Assembly: GCF_018882155.1 (NCBI RefSeq)
Contig: NZ_JACVPA010000001.1
Location: 372,001 to 436,000, forward strand
DNA from: Polynucleobacter nymphae
Lineage (GTDB): Bacteria > Pseudomonadota > Gammaproteobacteria > Burkholderiales > Burkholderiaceae
Reading direction: 5' to 3'
DNA: 64,000 nucleotides
Shown: in pieces, positions 55,260 through 64,000 of the stretch
Layout: each line of letters opens with the position of its first letter
Position numbering within the stretch: the stretch's first letter is position 1
Program-made: the position numbers and the translations under genes
Notes under the pieces: model-generated
Database searches by the model: none
Told to the model about the DNA's origin: nothing
Seen by the model: the letters and a program-made list of their open reading frames with translations, nothing else

Positions 55260-56579
55260 CTATTCGGAGGCGCCTACTAAGGCTTCAATTACGGCTTCTA
55301 ATACTCCATCTAAAGGGATGGCCTTTTGCTCACCGCTAGAGCGCAAGTCTTTGATCTGAGCCTCATTCTTGGCTAATTCATCTGGGCCAATAATGACTGC
55401 AAACGCTGCTCCACTGGCATCTGCTTTCTTCATTTGTGACTTAAAGCTGGCAGACTGGCCATCAGGCGAACAGAACAGAATGGCATCAATGCCAGCGCTT
55501 CGTAAGCGCTCAGCAATAATCATGGCAGCAACAAGAGTCTCACCACCTTGATGCAATACAAAGATATCGCATTGAGATTGAGCCTCAGGCAATGATCCAG
55601 AGACCTTCATTAGCTCCAGGACGCGCTCCATGCCCATAGCCCATCCACAAGCAGGTGCTGGTTTGCCACCCATACGTTCAATCAATGGATCGTAACGGCC
55701 ACCGCCAGCAATGGTACCCTGCGCCCCTAATTCATCTGTCACCCACTCAAATACCGTGAGGTTGTAATAATCCAAACCACGAACTAAACGCGGATTAATC
55801 TTGCAAGGAATATTATTTGCTTTGAGTAACGCTTGCACTGCATTGAAGTGCGCAAGGGATTCCTCACCCAAGAAATCCAATAATTTGGGTGCGCCTTCAA
55901 TCAATGTTTGCATCTCTGGATTTTTAGAATCAAGGATACGCAAAGGATTAGTGATGAGGCGGCGTTGCGAATCTTCATCCAGCTGTGCTTTATTCCGTTC
56001 AAAGTAAGTTACTAAGGCTGCACGGTGCTCAGCACGCTCGTTAGCCTGCCCTAAAGAATTAATCTCAAGGCGAACCCCAATGAGGCCAAGCTCGTCCCAT
56101 AGGCGTTGGCCCATGAGTATGATTTCAGCATCAATATCTGGGCCGGCAAAGCCTAAAGCTTCAATACCAAACTGGTGGAACTGACGATAACGACCGCGTT
56201 GTGGACGCTCATGCCGAAACATCGGTCCGGTATACCAAAGACGCTTAGGTCCTTCGTAAAGTAAATTATTTTCAATCACAGAGCGCACTAATGCAGCAGT
56301 GCCTTCAGGACGCAAGGTAAGCTGCTCACCATTCAAGCGATCCTCAAAGGAATACATTTCTTTCTCAACGATATCGGTGACTTCACCAATACCCCGTTGA
56401 AATACCGCAGTAGCTTCCACAATTGGGGTTCTCAAAAACTCATAGCCGTAAGCGCGAACCAAATCACGCAAGACATGATCAAGGTGGGCCCACTGCGCAG
56501 CATCGGCTGGCAGCAAGTCATTCATGCCTCGCACGCCGTTTATTTTCTGGACTTTAGTTTTGTTAGATTGATCAGTCAT
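55260..56579 (-). CDS. hisS: Histidine-tRNA ligase
   Basis: The 439-residue class II synthetase charges tRNA-His. Motif 2 is [21 protein letters not shown], the His-binding signature is [15 protein letters not shown], motif 3 is in [27 protein letters not shown], and a C-terminal anticodon-binding domain is present ([19 protein letters not shown]). The homolog HisZ at 46848 lacks these tRNA features. It lies 60 bp upstream of yfgM. Confidence 0.97.
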   Translation of the reverse strand: MTDQSNKTKVQKINGVRGMNDLLPADAAQWAHLDHVLRDLVRAYGYEFLRTPIVEATAVFQRGIGEVTDIVEKEMYSFEDRLNGEQLTLRPEGTAALVRSVIENNLLYEGPKRLWYTGPMFRHERPQRGRYRQFHQFGIEALGFAGPDIDAEIILMGQRLWDELGLIGVRLEINSLGQANERAEHRAALVTYFERNKAQLDEDSQRRLITNPLRILDSKNPEMQTLIEGAPKLLDFLGEESLAHFNAVQALLKANNIPCKINPRLVRGLDYYNLTVFEWVTDELGAQGTIAGGGRYDPLIERMGGKPAPACGWAMGMERVLELMKVSGSLPEAQSQCDIFVLHQGGETLVAAMIIAERLRSAGIDAILFCSPDGQSASFKSQMKKADASGAAFAVIIGPDELAKNEAQIKDLRSSGEQKAIPLDGVLEAVIEALVGASE

Positions 56580-56609
56580 TTTTATTCTTGTTTTACTAAT
56601 TTGGCACTA

Positions 56610-57881
56610 TTAAGCTTTTGCTGCGTAATTCTGTTTAACGTACTCATCAACGATGACCTGAAACTCTTGGGCAATTTTCTCACCTCGCAGAGTTTTCACC
56701 TTAATACCATCTACAAACACGGGTGCCGCTGGGGTTTCGCCAGTCCCTGGCAATGAAATGCCAATATTAGCGTGCTTGCTCTCACCGGGGCCATTCACAA
56801 TACATCCCATCACAGCTACGTTCATATTTTCTACGCCAGGATGGCTTTTCTTCCACACTGGCATTTGTTGACGCAAATAGGATTGGATGTCAGCTGCCAA
56901 CTCTTGGAAAGTCGTACTGGTTGTTCTACCGCATCCAGGACAGGCAATGACCATCGGTGTGAAATTACGTAAGCCCATAGTTTGCAAAATCTCTTGCGCA
57001 ACAATCACTTCATTCTCACGCGGCGCGCCAGGATCAGGCGTTAAAGAAACGCGAATCGTATCGCCAATACCTTCTTGCAACAAAATACCCATTGCAGCAG
57101 TAGAAGACACGATCCCTTTACTGCCCATACCAGCTTCGGTTAAGCCTAAGTGGAGCGGGTAGTCAGAGCGGCGCGCAAGATCACGATAGACTGCCACCAA
57201 GTCTTGTACGTTGCTCACTTTACAAGACAGCATAATTTGATTGGGGTTCATGCCTAGCTCAACTGCTTTTTCTGCAGATTGCAATGCAGACTGAATCAAT
57301 GCCTCAATCATGACCTCTTGCGCAGTCTTTGGTGCTGCTAAGGCAGCATTGCTATCCATGATGGATGCCAAGAGCTCTTGATCTAAACTTCCCCAGTTCA
57401 CACCGATACGAATTGGCTTGTCATATTTGCAAGCTGATTCAATCATTTGCGCAAACTGTGGATCGCGTTTAGCGCCCTTACCCACATTGCCTGGATTGAT
57501 ACGGTACTTGGAAAGTGCTTTAGCGCACTCTGGGTAATCATTTAATAAAGTATGACCGTTGTAATGAAAGTCACCAATCAATGGCACCAAGACATCCATC
57601 TTGTCTAACTGCTCGCGAATATAGGGCACTGCAGCTGCAGCTTCTGGCGTGTTGACAGTAATGCGTACCATCTCTGAACCAGCCCGCGCCAACTCTTTGA
57701 CTTGGATCGCCGTACCTACCGCATCTGCGGTATCGGTATTAGTCATAGATTGAACACGCACGGGCGCATCACCACCCACAGTAATGATGTTCGTTTTCCA
57801 GGCAACGGTTGCTTGACGCGTTGCACGCTTTGGGGATGGGCCCAAAGGTAACTTTGGTGATGAGGAAGGATTAGAGCTCAT
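56610..57881 (-). CDS. ispG: 4-hydroxy-3-methylbut-2-en-1-yl diphosphate synthase
   Basis: The 423-residue enzyme carries out the penultimate step of the MEP isoprenoid pathway with a [4Fe-4S] cluster. Blocks: [50 protein letters not shown], and the cluster Cys in ACPGCGRT and [20 protein letters not shown]. It lies 30 bp before hisS and 13 bp after rlmN. The rodZ-like gene often found between rlmN and ispG is absent. Confidence 0.97.
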   Translation of the reverse strand: MSSNPSSSPKLPLGPSPKRATRQATVAWKTNIITVGGDAPVRVQSMTNTDTADAVGTAIQVKELARAGSEMVRITVNTPEAAAAVPYIREQLDKMDVLVPLIGDFHYNGHTLLNDYPECAKALSKYRINPGNVGKGAKRDPQFAQMIESACKYDKPIRIGVNWGSLDQELLASIMDSNAALAAPKTAQEVMIEALIQSALQSAEKAVELGMNPNQIMLSCKVSNVQDLVAVYRDLARRSDYPLHLGLTEAGMGSKGIVSSTAAMGILLQEGIGDTIRVSLTPDPGAPRENEVIVAQEILQTMGLRNFTPMVIACPGCGRTTSTTFQELAADIQSYLRQQMPVWKKSHPGVENMNVAVMGCIVNGPGESKHANIGISLPGTGETPAAPVFVDGIKVKTLRGEKIAQEFQVIVDEYVKQNYAAKA

Positions 57882-57894
57882 ATAGACCTAATAA

Positions 57895-59082
57895 TTAATT
57901 TAACTTTTTCAGCCACTCGATGGGCTGCTCTTGTGATTCTGCAACAATTTCTGCATCGTGCACAGCACGTTCACGCACTCGGGTGCGATCTACAACATCC
58001 CCTGCCAATTGTCCGCAGGCAGCAGCAATATCATCACCACGGGTCTTACGTACTGTAGCCACCATGCCTGCATCTAAGAGGATGCCAAAAAAAGCATGGA
58101 TCCGCTGGGCTGATGAGCGCTTCAGACCTGACTCTGGGAATGGATTGAAGGGGATGAGGTTTATTTTGCACTTGATGTTTCTGAGTAAACGCACTAATTC
58201 TTTTGCCTGAATATCTGAGTCATTCACGCCATCTAACATACAGTATTCAAAGGTCAAGAAATCCCTTGGTGCAAATGGCAAGTAACGCTCACATGCATCA
58301 AGCAATTCGCGTAAGGGGTATTTTTGATTGAGTGGCACTAGTTGATCACGCAAGGCGTCATTCGCTGCGTGCAATGAAACTGCTAGCGCAACTGGGCAAT
58401 CTTGTGCCAGCCGATCCATCATCGGTACTACTCCCGAGGTTGAGACTGTGACTCGACGACGTGATAAGCCATAGGCTCTATCATCTAGCATCAAACGCAA
58501 TGCAGAGACCACATTATCGTAGTTCAGCAATGGCTCACCCATGCCCATCATCACCACATTCGAAATCACTCGGCCAGTATGCTCCCAGCCTGGGGTTGGA
58601 AACTTTTCAACTCTACGAATTGCCTCTGGATCGCTACGCAAAAGATGTTCAGCAAACCAGAGTTGGCCAATGATTTCTCCGGAGGTGAGGTTGCGTGAGA
58701 AACCTTGACGCCCTGTAGAACAAAAACGGCAATTGACCGCACAACCTGCTTGAGAAGAGATGCACAAGGTGCCTCGATCATCCTCAGGAATAAAAACGGA
58801 CTCGACGGCATTACCAGCCCCCACGTCCATCAACCACTTACGGGTACCGTCTGAGGCATGCTCATCTTTAATGATCGGCAAGGAAAGTACTTCTGCTTTA
58901 TCTAGCAAGTTCGCTCTGAAGCTTTTTGCTAAATCACTCATCTCGTTAATGTCTGATACACCACGCTGGTGTATCCACTGCATGAGCTGCTTTGCCCTAA
59001 AGGGCTTTTCATTTAACCCCGCGACATACGCCGCCATTTGGTCGGCGTCAAAATCTAAGAGATTTACGCGCGGGGAGGTCAA
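57895..59082 (-). CDS. rlmN: Dual-specificity RNA methyltransferase RlmN
   Basis: The 395-residue radical SAM enzyme methylates C2 of A2503 in 23S rRNA and A37 in some tRNAs. The cluster motif is Cys114/Cys118/Cys121 in [13 protein letters not shown]. Other parts are [12 protein letters not shown], the SAM contact region [12 protein letters not shown] and the reactive Cys near the C-terminus (AACGQLAGD). It is in the normal ndk-rlmN-ispG order. Confidence 0.97.
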   Translation of the reverse strand: MTSPRVNLLDFDADQMAAYVAGLNEKPFRAKQLMQWIHQRGVSDINEMSDLAKSFRANLLDKAEVLSLPIIKDEHASDGTRKWLMDVGAGNAVESVFIPEDDRGTLCISSQAGCAVNCRFCSTGRQGFSRNLTSGEIIGQLWFAEHLLRSDPEAIRRVEKFPTPGWEHTGRVISNVVMMGMGEPLLNYDNVVSALRLMLDDRAYGLSRRRVTVSTSGVVPMMDRLAQDCPVALAVSLHAANDALRDQLVPLNQKYPLRELLDACERYLPFAPRDFLTFEYCMLDGVNDSDIQAKELVRLLRNIKCKINLIPFNPFPESGLKRSSAQRIHAFFGILLDAGMVATVRKTRGDDIAAACGQLAGDVVDRTRVRERAVHDAEIVAESQEQPIEWLKKLN

Positions 59083-59113
59083 TGCGCCTACTTATAAATA
59101 AATAAGTGACTGA

Positions 59114-59539
59114 TTAGCGAGTGAAAACATTGATGCCAGGGAAGAAGAAAGCAACTTCCACAGCAGCTGTTTCAGGAGCATCAGAACCATGTACAGCGTT
59201 TGCATCAATGCTGTCAGCAAAGTCAGCACGGATTGTGCCTTTGTCTGCTTTTTTAGGATCAGTAGCACCCATCAAATCACGGTTCTTAGCAATCGCACCT
59301 TCACCCTGCAATACTTGAATCATCACTGGGCCAGAAATCATGAAGCTCACCAAATCTTTGAAGAAAGGACGATCTTTATGAACGCCATAGAACTGCTCAG
59401 CCTCAACTTGTGAGAGATGCGCCATTCTGGAAGCAATAATCTTCAAACCAGCGGATTCAAAACGGTCATAAATTTTGCCGATGACGTTTTTAGCGACAGC
59501 ATCAGGTTTGATGATAGAAAGGGTGCGTTCAATTGCCAT
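59114..59539 (-). CDS. ndk: Nucleoside diphosphate kinase
   Basis: The 141-residue enzyme exchanges gamma-phosphates between nucleoside di- and triphosphates. Blocks: [51 protein letters not shown], and the phospho-His in [12 protein letters not shown]. The frame is open from 59563, but the family start MAIERTL begins at the ATG at 59539. It is the first gene of the long minus-strand series running down to purA. Confidence 0.97.
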   Translation of the reverse strand: MAIERTLSIIKPDAVAKNVIGKIYDRFESAGLKIIASRMAHLSQVEAEQFYGVHKDRPFFKDLVSFMISGPVMIQVLQGEGAIAKNRDLMGATDPKKADKGTIRADFADSIDANAVHGSDAPETAAVEVAFFFPGINVFTR

Positions 59540-59626
59540 GCAAGACTCCAATAGTGATTTCAATGATGTTTGTTGGCCTAGGTGAAAAACGGCTTAAATA
59601 GCCCTGCCAAGCTCAACGACCCCCGA

Positions 59627-59632
59627 ATTATA
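59627..59632 (-). promoter_or_regulatory. Candidate -10 box for the ndk-rlmN-ispG series
   Basis: A perfect TATAAT preceded by TG (extended -10 type) on the minus strand, about 88 bp upstream of the ndk ATG. The -35 is poor, which an extended -10 can tolerate. Confidence 0.45.
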
Positions 59633-59726
59633 CATTGCCTGACCGTATTTACCCTTATATAAGTAGGGCTAAGCCATTGAATTTACAAGGCATAAGCCCT
59701 CATTTTGTAGGTCTTTTATCTGGGGA

Positions 59727-59754
59727 CTTGAATTTAGGGTGTTTTGTCTATACT
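59727..59754 (+). promoter_or_regulatory. Candidate promoter of the Bax inhibitor-1 family gene
   Basis: CTTGAA (59727-59732) and TATACT (59749-59754) with a 16-bp spacer; the ATG is 56 bp past the -10. A short AGCCC/GGGCT hairpin lies in the predicted leader. Confidence 0.45.
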
Positions 59755-59809
59755 TACTGTCAACAGCCCTTCATGGGCTCATGTAATTACCTTGAAAGAA
59801 GGAGTCAAT

Positions 59810-60511
59810 ATGAGTGATCTGAACTCTTACGGCTTTGGCCAAACCGGCTCAATTAGCACTATGCAGGTACGCAATCGCGTACTGCGTAATACCTATGCTC
59901 TCTTGGCGCTATCCATGGTTCCAACAGTAATTGGTGCATGGCTTGGCGTTGCAATGGGTTTTAGCTTATTTGCTGGTAGCCCATTCATTGGTTTCATCGT
60001 CTTCATGGCAGTTGCCTTTGGCTTCTTCTGGGCAATCGAAAAAAACAAAGAGACTGGTGTAGGTGTTCTGCTGCTCTTGGGTTTCACATTCTTCATGGGC
60101 ATCATGATGTCCCGCTTGATTGGCTTTACCCTTAATAGCTATAGCAATGGCGCCACCCTCATCATGTTGTCTTTTGGTGGTACAGCAGCCATCTTTGCTA
60201 CGATGGCAACGATTGCTACTGTCAGTAAAAGTGATTTTTCTGGCATGGGCAAATGGTTGATGGTTGGCGTACTGCTTTTGATCGTTGCTTCAGTGGCAAA
60301 CATCTGGTTACAGTTACCTGCCTTGATGTTGACTGTGATGGTTTTGGCTATTGCAATCTTCTCAGCCTTTATCCTAGTTGACGTACAACGCGTCATCAAT
60401 GGCGGTGAAACCAACTACATTATGGCTACTCTGGCTATCTATTTAGATGTGTATAACGTCTTTACTAACTTACTGGCACTTTTAGGTATTGTTGGCGGGA
60501 ACAGAGATTAA
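59810..60511 (+). CDS. Bax inhibitor-1 / YccA family membrane protein
   Basis: The frame is open from 59744; the start is the ATG at 59810 because AAGGAG lies about 7 bases upstream. The 233-residue product has about seven membrane helices with TYALLALSMVPTVIGAWLG, FIVFMAVAFGFFWAIEK and IYLDVYNVFTNLLALLGIVGG, the usual C-terminal motif of the BI-1/YccA family. E. coli YccA is an FtsH substrate and modulator; a link to HflKC/FtsH function is plausible for this family but not shown here. It has its own promoter and terminator. Confidence 0.92.
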   Translation: MSDLNSYGFGQTGSISTMQVRNRVLRNTYALLALSMVPTVIGAWLGVAMGFSLFAGSPFIGFIVFMAVAFGFFWAIEKNKETGVGVLLLLGFTFFMGIMMSRLIGFTLNSYSNGATLIMLSFGGTAAIFATMATIATVSKSDFSGMGKWLMVGVLLLIVASVANIWLQLPALMLTVMVLAIAIFSAFILVDVQRVINGGETNYIMATLAIYLDVYNVFTNLLALLGIVGGNRD

Positions 60512-60529
60512 GTAATTATTTTCTCTCAA

Positions 60530-60560
60530 AAAATAAAGGCGCTCTTGGCGCCTTTATTTT
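60530..60560 (+). terminator. Bidirectional rho-independent terminator
   Basis: A perfect 13-bp stem (AAAATAAAGGCGC / GCGCCTTTATTTT) with a 5-base loop and T-runs on both strands, between the convergent BI-1 family gene and the secreted orphan gene. Confidence 0.93.
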
Positions 60561-60575
60561 TGTGCTGCATCGATA

Positions 60576-60992
60576 TTACTTAGCAGTTAAATCATCGCAC
60601 CATGCATAGTAGGTATTAATCCATTGGCTAAATGGGCCTTCACTAGCTCTACCAGATCCACATCCTACTAATTTATTTCCAGTGATGTCATAGACGCCAA
60701 AACCACCCTTATAGGAGATTTGCAATTTCTTTCCATCAGCAGAAATGGTGCCAATTTCATAAGCTTTATAGCTGGGGTTTTGATACATAAATTCAACGTG
60801 CTGACCGTCTTGCTTCAAAATGGTTAATGTAGCCACTATCGTTTGATTTTGTACTTTTGGATTCTTCTGGGATGCATTGATTGAAGTTTCAACCGTATTG
60901 CCACTATAGACCTTGGCTAAGGTTGGGATAGTTTGTGCATTTACGAGGAAGCTCATACCTAGGCCAAGCGTGAGGCCAATCATTGATTTCAT
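60576..60992 (-). CDS. Small secreted protein of unknown function
   Basis: The 138-residue protein has a signal peptide (MKSMIGLTLGLGMSFLVNAQ) and a beta-rich mature part with NQTIVATLTILKQDGQHVEFMYQNPS and KLQISYKGGFGVYDITG. Two Cys (CGSG and AWCDD) near the C-terminus could form a disulfide. I do not recognise a family. It should be periplasmic. It is single-gene and convergent with the BI-1 family gene. Confidence 0.7.
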   Translation of the reverse strand: MKSMIGLTLGLGMSFLVNAQTIPTLAKVYSGNTVETSINASQKNPKVQNQTIVATLTILKQDGQHVEFMYQNPSYKAYEIGTISADGKKLQISYKGGFGVYDITGNKLVGCGSGRASEGPFSQWINTYYAWCDDLTAK

Positions 60993-61062
60993 AAAATACC
61001 TTTGCGTGAAAATAAATATGATACCTATTTTTTATCACGCAATGGTATTGCGCTGCCTTAAA

Positions 61063-61143
61063 TTAATTAGTCACAAACATGCTGACCGCATAAGACAGTG
61101 CAATCAAAATTAATATGATTGCAATACTATCTGAGGCTTTCAT
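61063..61143 (-). CDS. Tiny single-helix membrane peptide, 26 residues
   Basis: An ATG at 61143 preceded by AAAGGGA gives a 26-residue frame (start MKASDS) with one hydrophobic helix, IAIILILIALSYAVSMFV, and a stop at 61063. No similar short peptide comes to mind. The good ribosome site and the single clean helix support it, but such short frames can occur by chance. Confidence 0.45.
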   Translation of the reverse strand: MKASDSIAIILILIALSYAVSMFVTN

Positions 61144-61267
61144 GGCAATCCCTTTGATGAAATTGTTAACAGTCACACCTCACTGCACAGCTTTAATCTA
61201 CTCTTCTATAAGACTGGGAGTTAGGTCTATTGCACCGTAAAAAAGCACAATGCACTAAATCAGTGAT

Positions 61268-62704
61268 TTAGAGGGGCCTTAAGCGGTTAAATACCGCAAT
61301 GGACTCCACATGGGAGGTATGCGGGAACATGTTCACAATCCCCGCACTGCTGAGCGTATAGCCTGCGTGGTGACATAAGATCTCCACATCTCTAGCCAAT
61401 GTTTTGGGATTGCATGAGACGTACACAATGCGCTGCGGCAGTAAATTACTTTGCTGAGTATGCAGCTCTGCAAGCGCTCTACAAATTTCCATAGCGCCTT
61501 CACGCGGCGGATCCATGAGCCAACGCTCTGCCTTACCCCAGGATGTAATTGTTTCTGGAGTCACTTCAAATAAATCGCTTTGCATGAAGCTGGCCTTATC
61601 GGTAAGGCCATTATGTATGGCATTTTCTTTTGCACGTATTGTTAGAGTTTCTAAGCCTTCTATTCCCAAAACTTGCTTTGCTTTTCTAGCAAGGGGTAAT
61701 GTGAAATTACCAAGCCCGCAAAATAAATCGAGCACACGATCAGATTCCTGAACTTCTAATAAACGAATTGCCCTACTCACCAGTGCGCGGTTCATCAAGT
61801 GATTCACTTGTGTGAAATCAGCCGGCTTAAATGGTATCTCGATTTGAAACTCAGGAAGGCGGTAGCAAAGCTTGCCAGTCTCTGGGTAAAACGGGGCTAC
61901 AGTCTCCATTCCTTTGGGTTGGAGCCAAATCCAGACTTCATGCTGGTCTGCAAATTGCCGCAGTAATTGCTCGTCAGCCATTGTTAAAGGCAGTAGGTTT
62001 CTAAACACCAATGCAGTTACTGGTTTCGATTTCTTGGGGTCATCAGAATGAGGCTCTTCTGGCTCGCCAACCGCAATTTCAATTTGGGGCATACGATCCA
62101 CAATCGATAAGCCCATTACCAATTTGCGCATCTCTGGTAGTAAATCAGAAACATGCTTTGGCAAAATCTCACAGGCAAGCATGTCGGCTACATAGCCGCT
62201 CTTACCTTCATGAAAACCAATCAAGACTGTACCTTTCTTGATTGAGCGGTTCACTACACTTAAGCGTGCCCGTTGCCGATATTCCCAAACAGGACCACCC
62301 ATCGGTCGCAAAATTTCTTCTGGTTTGACCTTAGCGATATGTCGCAGGTCATCTTCCAGAACTCGCTGTTTCATGGCAACCTGTGCCCGAATATCTAAGT
62401 GCTGCATCGTGCACCCGCCACAGACGCCAAAGACTGCACACTTGGGCTCTGCTCTAAATACTGCTGGTTTTAGGATCTCGCGTAGCTTTGCTTTACTAAA
62501 ACGGGCTTTTTCATTGGTGATGGTGTAAGTAACTAACTCAGTTGGTAATGCGCCCTTAATGAAAATCACTTTACCGCTTTGACCAAGCGCTTGCTCTTGC
62601 TCATTAGGAGCTAAACGGGCAATCCCTTGTGCGTCTAAATCGAGTGCTTCAACTTTTACTGGCTCAGTCACTTCGATATTGACTGGCTTAGCACCTCTAC
62701 GCAT
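61268..62704 (-). CDS. rlmD: 23S rRNA (uracil(1939)-C(5))-methyltransferase RlmD
   Basis: The enzyme methylates U1939 of 23S rRNA. It has a TRAM domain (VEALDLDAQGIARL), the [4Fe-4S] cluster Cys in CAVFGVCGGCTMQHL plus an upstream-downstream partner, the SAM-binding DLFCGLGNFTLPLARKA, and the catalytic region VYVSCNPKTLARD. The ATG at 62704 (478 residues, 8-bp overlap with the exonuclease gene) is used; an ATG at 62746 would add 14 residues. Neither has a strong ribosome site. Confidence 0.94.
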   Translation of the reverse strand: MRRGAKPVNIEVTEPVKVEALDLDAQGIARLAPNEQEQALGQSGKVIFIKGALPTELVTYTITNEKARFSKAKLREILKPAVFRAEPKCAVFGVCGGCTMQHLDIRAQVAMKQRVLEDDLRHIAKVKPEEILRPMGGPVWEYRQRARLSVVNRSIKKGTVLIGFHEGKSGYVADMLACEILPKHVSDLLPEMRKLVMGLSIVDRMPQIEIAVGEPEEPHSDDPKKSKPVTALVFRNLLPLTMADEQLLRQFADQHEVWIWLQPKGMETVAPFYPETGKLCYRLPEFQIEIPFKPADFTQVNHLMNRALVSRAIRLLEVQESDRVLDLFCGLGNFTLPLARKAKQVLGIEGLETLTIRAKENAIHNGLTDKASFMQSDLFEVTPETITSWGKAERWLMDPPREGAMEICRALAELHTQQSNLLPQRIVYVSCNPKTLARDVEILCHHAGYTLSSAGIVNMFPHTSHVESIAVFNRLRPL

Positions 62705-63518
62705 CCGGTGCGAAACCTTGCAGGTACTCTTGCCACTGAGCGCCATGAGGCTCTTTGGCTTCTTTTTCTAGATAGGCTTTTACAAACTCTATTTCTTCCT
62801 GGTATTCGGCTAATGAGAATCCACCGCGAAGCAATTGAAAACGGCAATACATGAGATAAGTATTAACGACATCAGTTTCGCAATAGCGGCGAATGTCATC
62901 GATCTTGCCGTCTTGGTACGCAGGCCATACTTGACTGCCATCCATACCCATCTTACCTGGAAAGCCGCAGAGTTTTGCTAAACCATCTAAGGGCGCATTC
63001 GCTCTGCCATTGAACTTTGCTAGAAGATCCATCATATCGAGATGACGCATGTGATAACGACTAATGTAGTTATTCCACTTAAAGTCGCGACTGTCAGCCT
63101 CTTGGCTCTCACCCATTTCCCAATAGCGTGGCGCCTGAATGTGATTAGCTAGTGCACGATAATGCAGCACTGGTAGATCAAAGCCGCTACCATTCCAGGA
63201 AACCAATTGTGGCGTGTACTTCTCAATCAAATCAAAGAAGGCTTGAATTAAAACTTTCTCATCATCTTGGGAAGTGCCCAGAGTTCCTACTTTAATTTGG
63301 GGAGCACCCTCTTTAGTGCTTCTGCGAATCACACAAGAAATGGCAACAATCTTTTGCAAGAAGAGTGGCAAAAACTCGCTACCTGTTTTGGCCGCTTTAT
63401 CAGCCATTGCTTTAGCCGCCACTTCAGCGTCGCTCATGGAGTCTGGATAGTCTTCTAGCCGACGTATGCCTGCTACATCTGGAATAGTTTCAATATCAAA
63501 GACTAGGACAGTAGCCAT
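62697..63518 (-). CDS. Predicted 3'-5' exonuclease (PolB-like exonuclease 2 family)
   Basis: The 273-residue protein has a DnaQ-like fold of the DNA polymerase B exonuclease 2 family: exo I VLVFDIETIPDVAG, exo II LVSWNGSGFDLPVLHYRAL and exo III IDDIRRYCETDVVNTYLMY. These hold the Asp/Glu metal ligands. The frame is open from 63659, but family members start MATVLVFDIETIPD, so the ATG at 63518 is used. It is likely cytoplasmic; the substrate (DNA or RNA) is not known. It lies 16 bp after nlpD. Confidence 0.85.
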   Translation of the reverse strand: MATVLVFDIETIPDVAGIRRLEDYPDSMSDAEVAAKAMADKAAKTGSEFLPLFLQKIVAISCVIRRSTKEGAPQIKVGTLGTSQDDEKVLIQAFFDLIEKYTPQLVSWNGSGFDLPVLHYRALANHIQAPRYWEMGESQEADSRDFKWNNYISRYHMRHLDMMDLLAKFNGRANAPLDGLAKLCGFPGKMGMDGSQVWPAYQDGKIDDIRRYCETDVVNTYLMYCRFQLLRGGFSLAEYQEEIEFVKAYLEKEAKEPHGAQWQEYLQGFAPDA

Positions 63519-63534
63519 ATACTCTTGCCGATCG

Positions 63535-64000
63535 TTACTGCAGATACGGTGTTGGATTGACCGGCTTACCGTTGACGCGTAATTCAAAATGGAGTCTTGC
63601 CGAAGTAGTATCCGTATCACCCATCTCAGCAATCTTCTGCCCTTTACGAACAGCATCACCCTCTTTCACAATGAGCTTACTGTTATGTGCATAAGCAGTG
63701 AGATAAGTATTGTCGTGCTTAACGATGACTAAGTTACCGTAACCACGCAAACTATTGCCGGCATAAACCACTTTGCCATCAGAGGCTGCTAATACAGGCT
63801 CGCCAACTTTACCGGCGATATCGATACCTTTAGTAGTTTCGCTAAATTCAGCAATTACCTTACCTTTAGCAGGCCAAGACAAACGAATGCCAGGCTCTGC
63901 AACGATTTCTGGCTTAGTAGGTTCTGGTGCGGGCTCATCCGCTTTAGCACTTGCAGGTTTTGTATCAACTGCTTTCGCAGGCTTTGGTCCTGCAGGGGCT
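63535..64000 (-). CDS. nlpD: Murein hydrolase activator NlpD (3' part; runs off the window)
   Basis: The frame enters from the window edge with a Lys/Pro/Ala/Glu-rich linker (KPASAKADEPAPEPTKPE) and ends in an M23/LytM domain. The TTG at 63882 is only an internal codon. The usual zinc motif HxGxD is altered (TKGIDIAG) and the HxH motif reads RLHFEL, which are the degenerate residues of NlpD. NlpD does not cut murein but activates AmiC for cell separation. It is an outer-membrane lipoprotein in known cases; the N-terminus is not visible. No rpoS gene follows it. Confidence 0.9.
   Translation of the reverse strand, partial: APAGPKPAKAVDTKPASAKADEPAPEPTKPEIVAEPGIRLSWPAKGKVIAEFSETTKGIDIAGKVGEPVLAASDGKVVYAGNSLRGYGNLVIVKHDNTYLTAYAHNSKLIVKEGDAVRKGQKIAEMGDTDTTSARLHFELRVNGKPVNPTPYLQ

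Overview
The window looks like chromosomal core of a low-GC betaproteobacterium of the Burkholderiales, most likely Polynucleobacter or a close relative. This is inferred from the roughly 45% GC, the gene order der-hfq-hflX-hflK-hflC-hisZ-purA, the use of HisZ, homodimeric AceE beside a PAS histidine kinase and a FixJ-like regulator, and many Bug/TctC solute receptors. I see no rRNA, CRISPR array, insertion sequence, prophage or conjugative gene. Coding density is very high, with many 1-8 bp overlaps, as in streamlined freshwater bacteria.

Region 1-5.7 kb (minus strand) is a catabolic and uptake operon. It holds three Bug/TctC periplasmic receptors, one family-3 solute-binding lipoprotein, a 4-oxalomesaconate hydratase (LigJ) and two RraA-fold proteins (one cut by the window edge). 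LigJ with an RraA-type aldolase points to the lower protocatechuate/gallate 4,5-cleavage pathway. A small Cys-rich orphan follows on the plus strand.

Region 6-16 kb carries the pyruvate dehydrogenase operon (aceE-aceF-lpdA, minus strand) and, divergently, a PAS sensor kinase with its LuxR-type response regulator, then folD and an M3 oligopeptidase. An inverted repeat lies midway between the divergent transcripts.

Region 18.7-24.1 kb holds a small membrane protein, xthA and the nitrogen operon glnA-ntrB-ntrC. Two palindromic NtrC-type boxes lie upstream of glnA. The NtrC protein has lost three residues needed for ATP hydrolysis and sigma-54 coupling; this is the most striking observation here. 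Region 24.1-28.7 kb encodes a MoaB/CinA-like protein, an EI24 membrane protein, a fatty acid hydroxylase-family protein, a polysaccharide deacetylase-like protein and a YVTN beta-propeller.

Region 28.7-43.1 kb has hrpA and argA (divergent, with an apparently leaderless argA start), yggX, a strongly predicted free-standing small RNA with promoter and terminator, rpiA, a transaldolase, rlmB, rnr, tRNA-Leu(CAG), azlCD, a dienelactone hydrolase-family protein and two orphans. Region 43.2-59.6 kb holds glcB and the long housekeeping series ndk-rlmN-ispG-hisS-yfgM-bamB-der-hfq-hflX-hflK-hflC-hisZ-purA, all minus strand. The end of the window has a Bax inhibitor-1 family membrane protein, a secreted orphan, a 26-residue membrane peptide, rlmD, a PolB-like exonuclease and the 3' part of nlpD. 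No rpoS lies beside nlpD.
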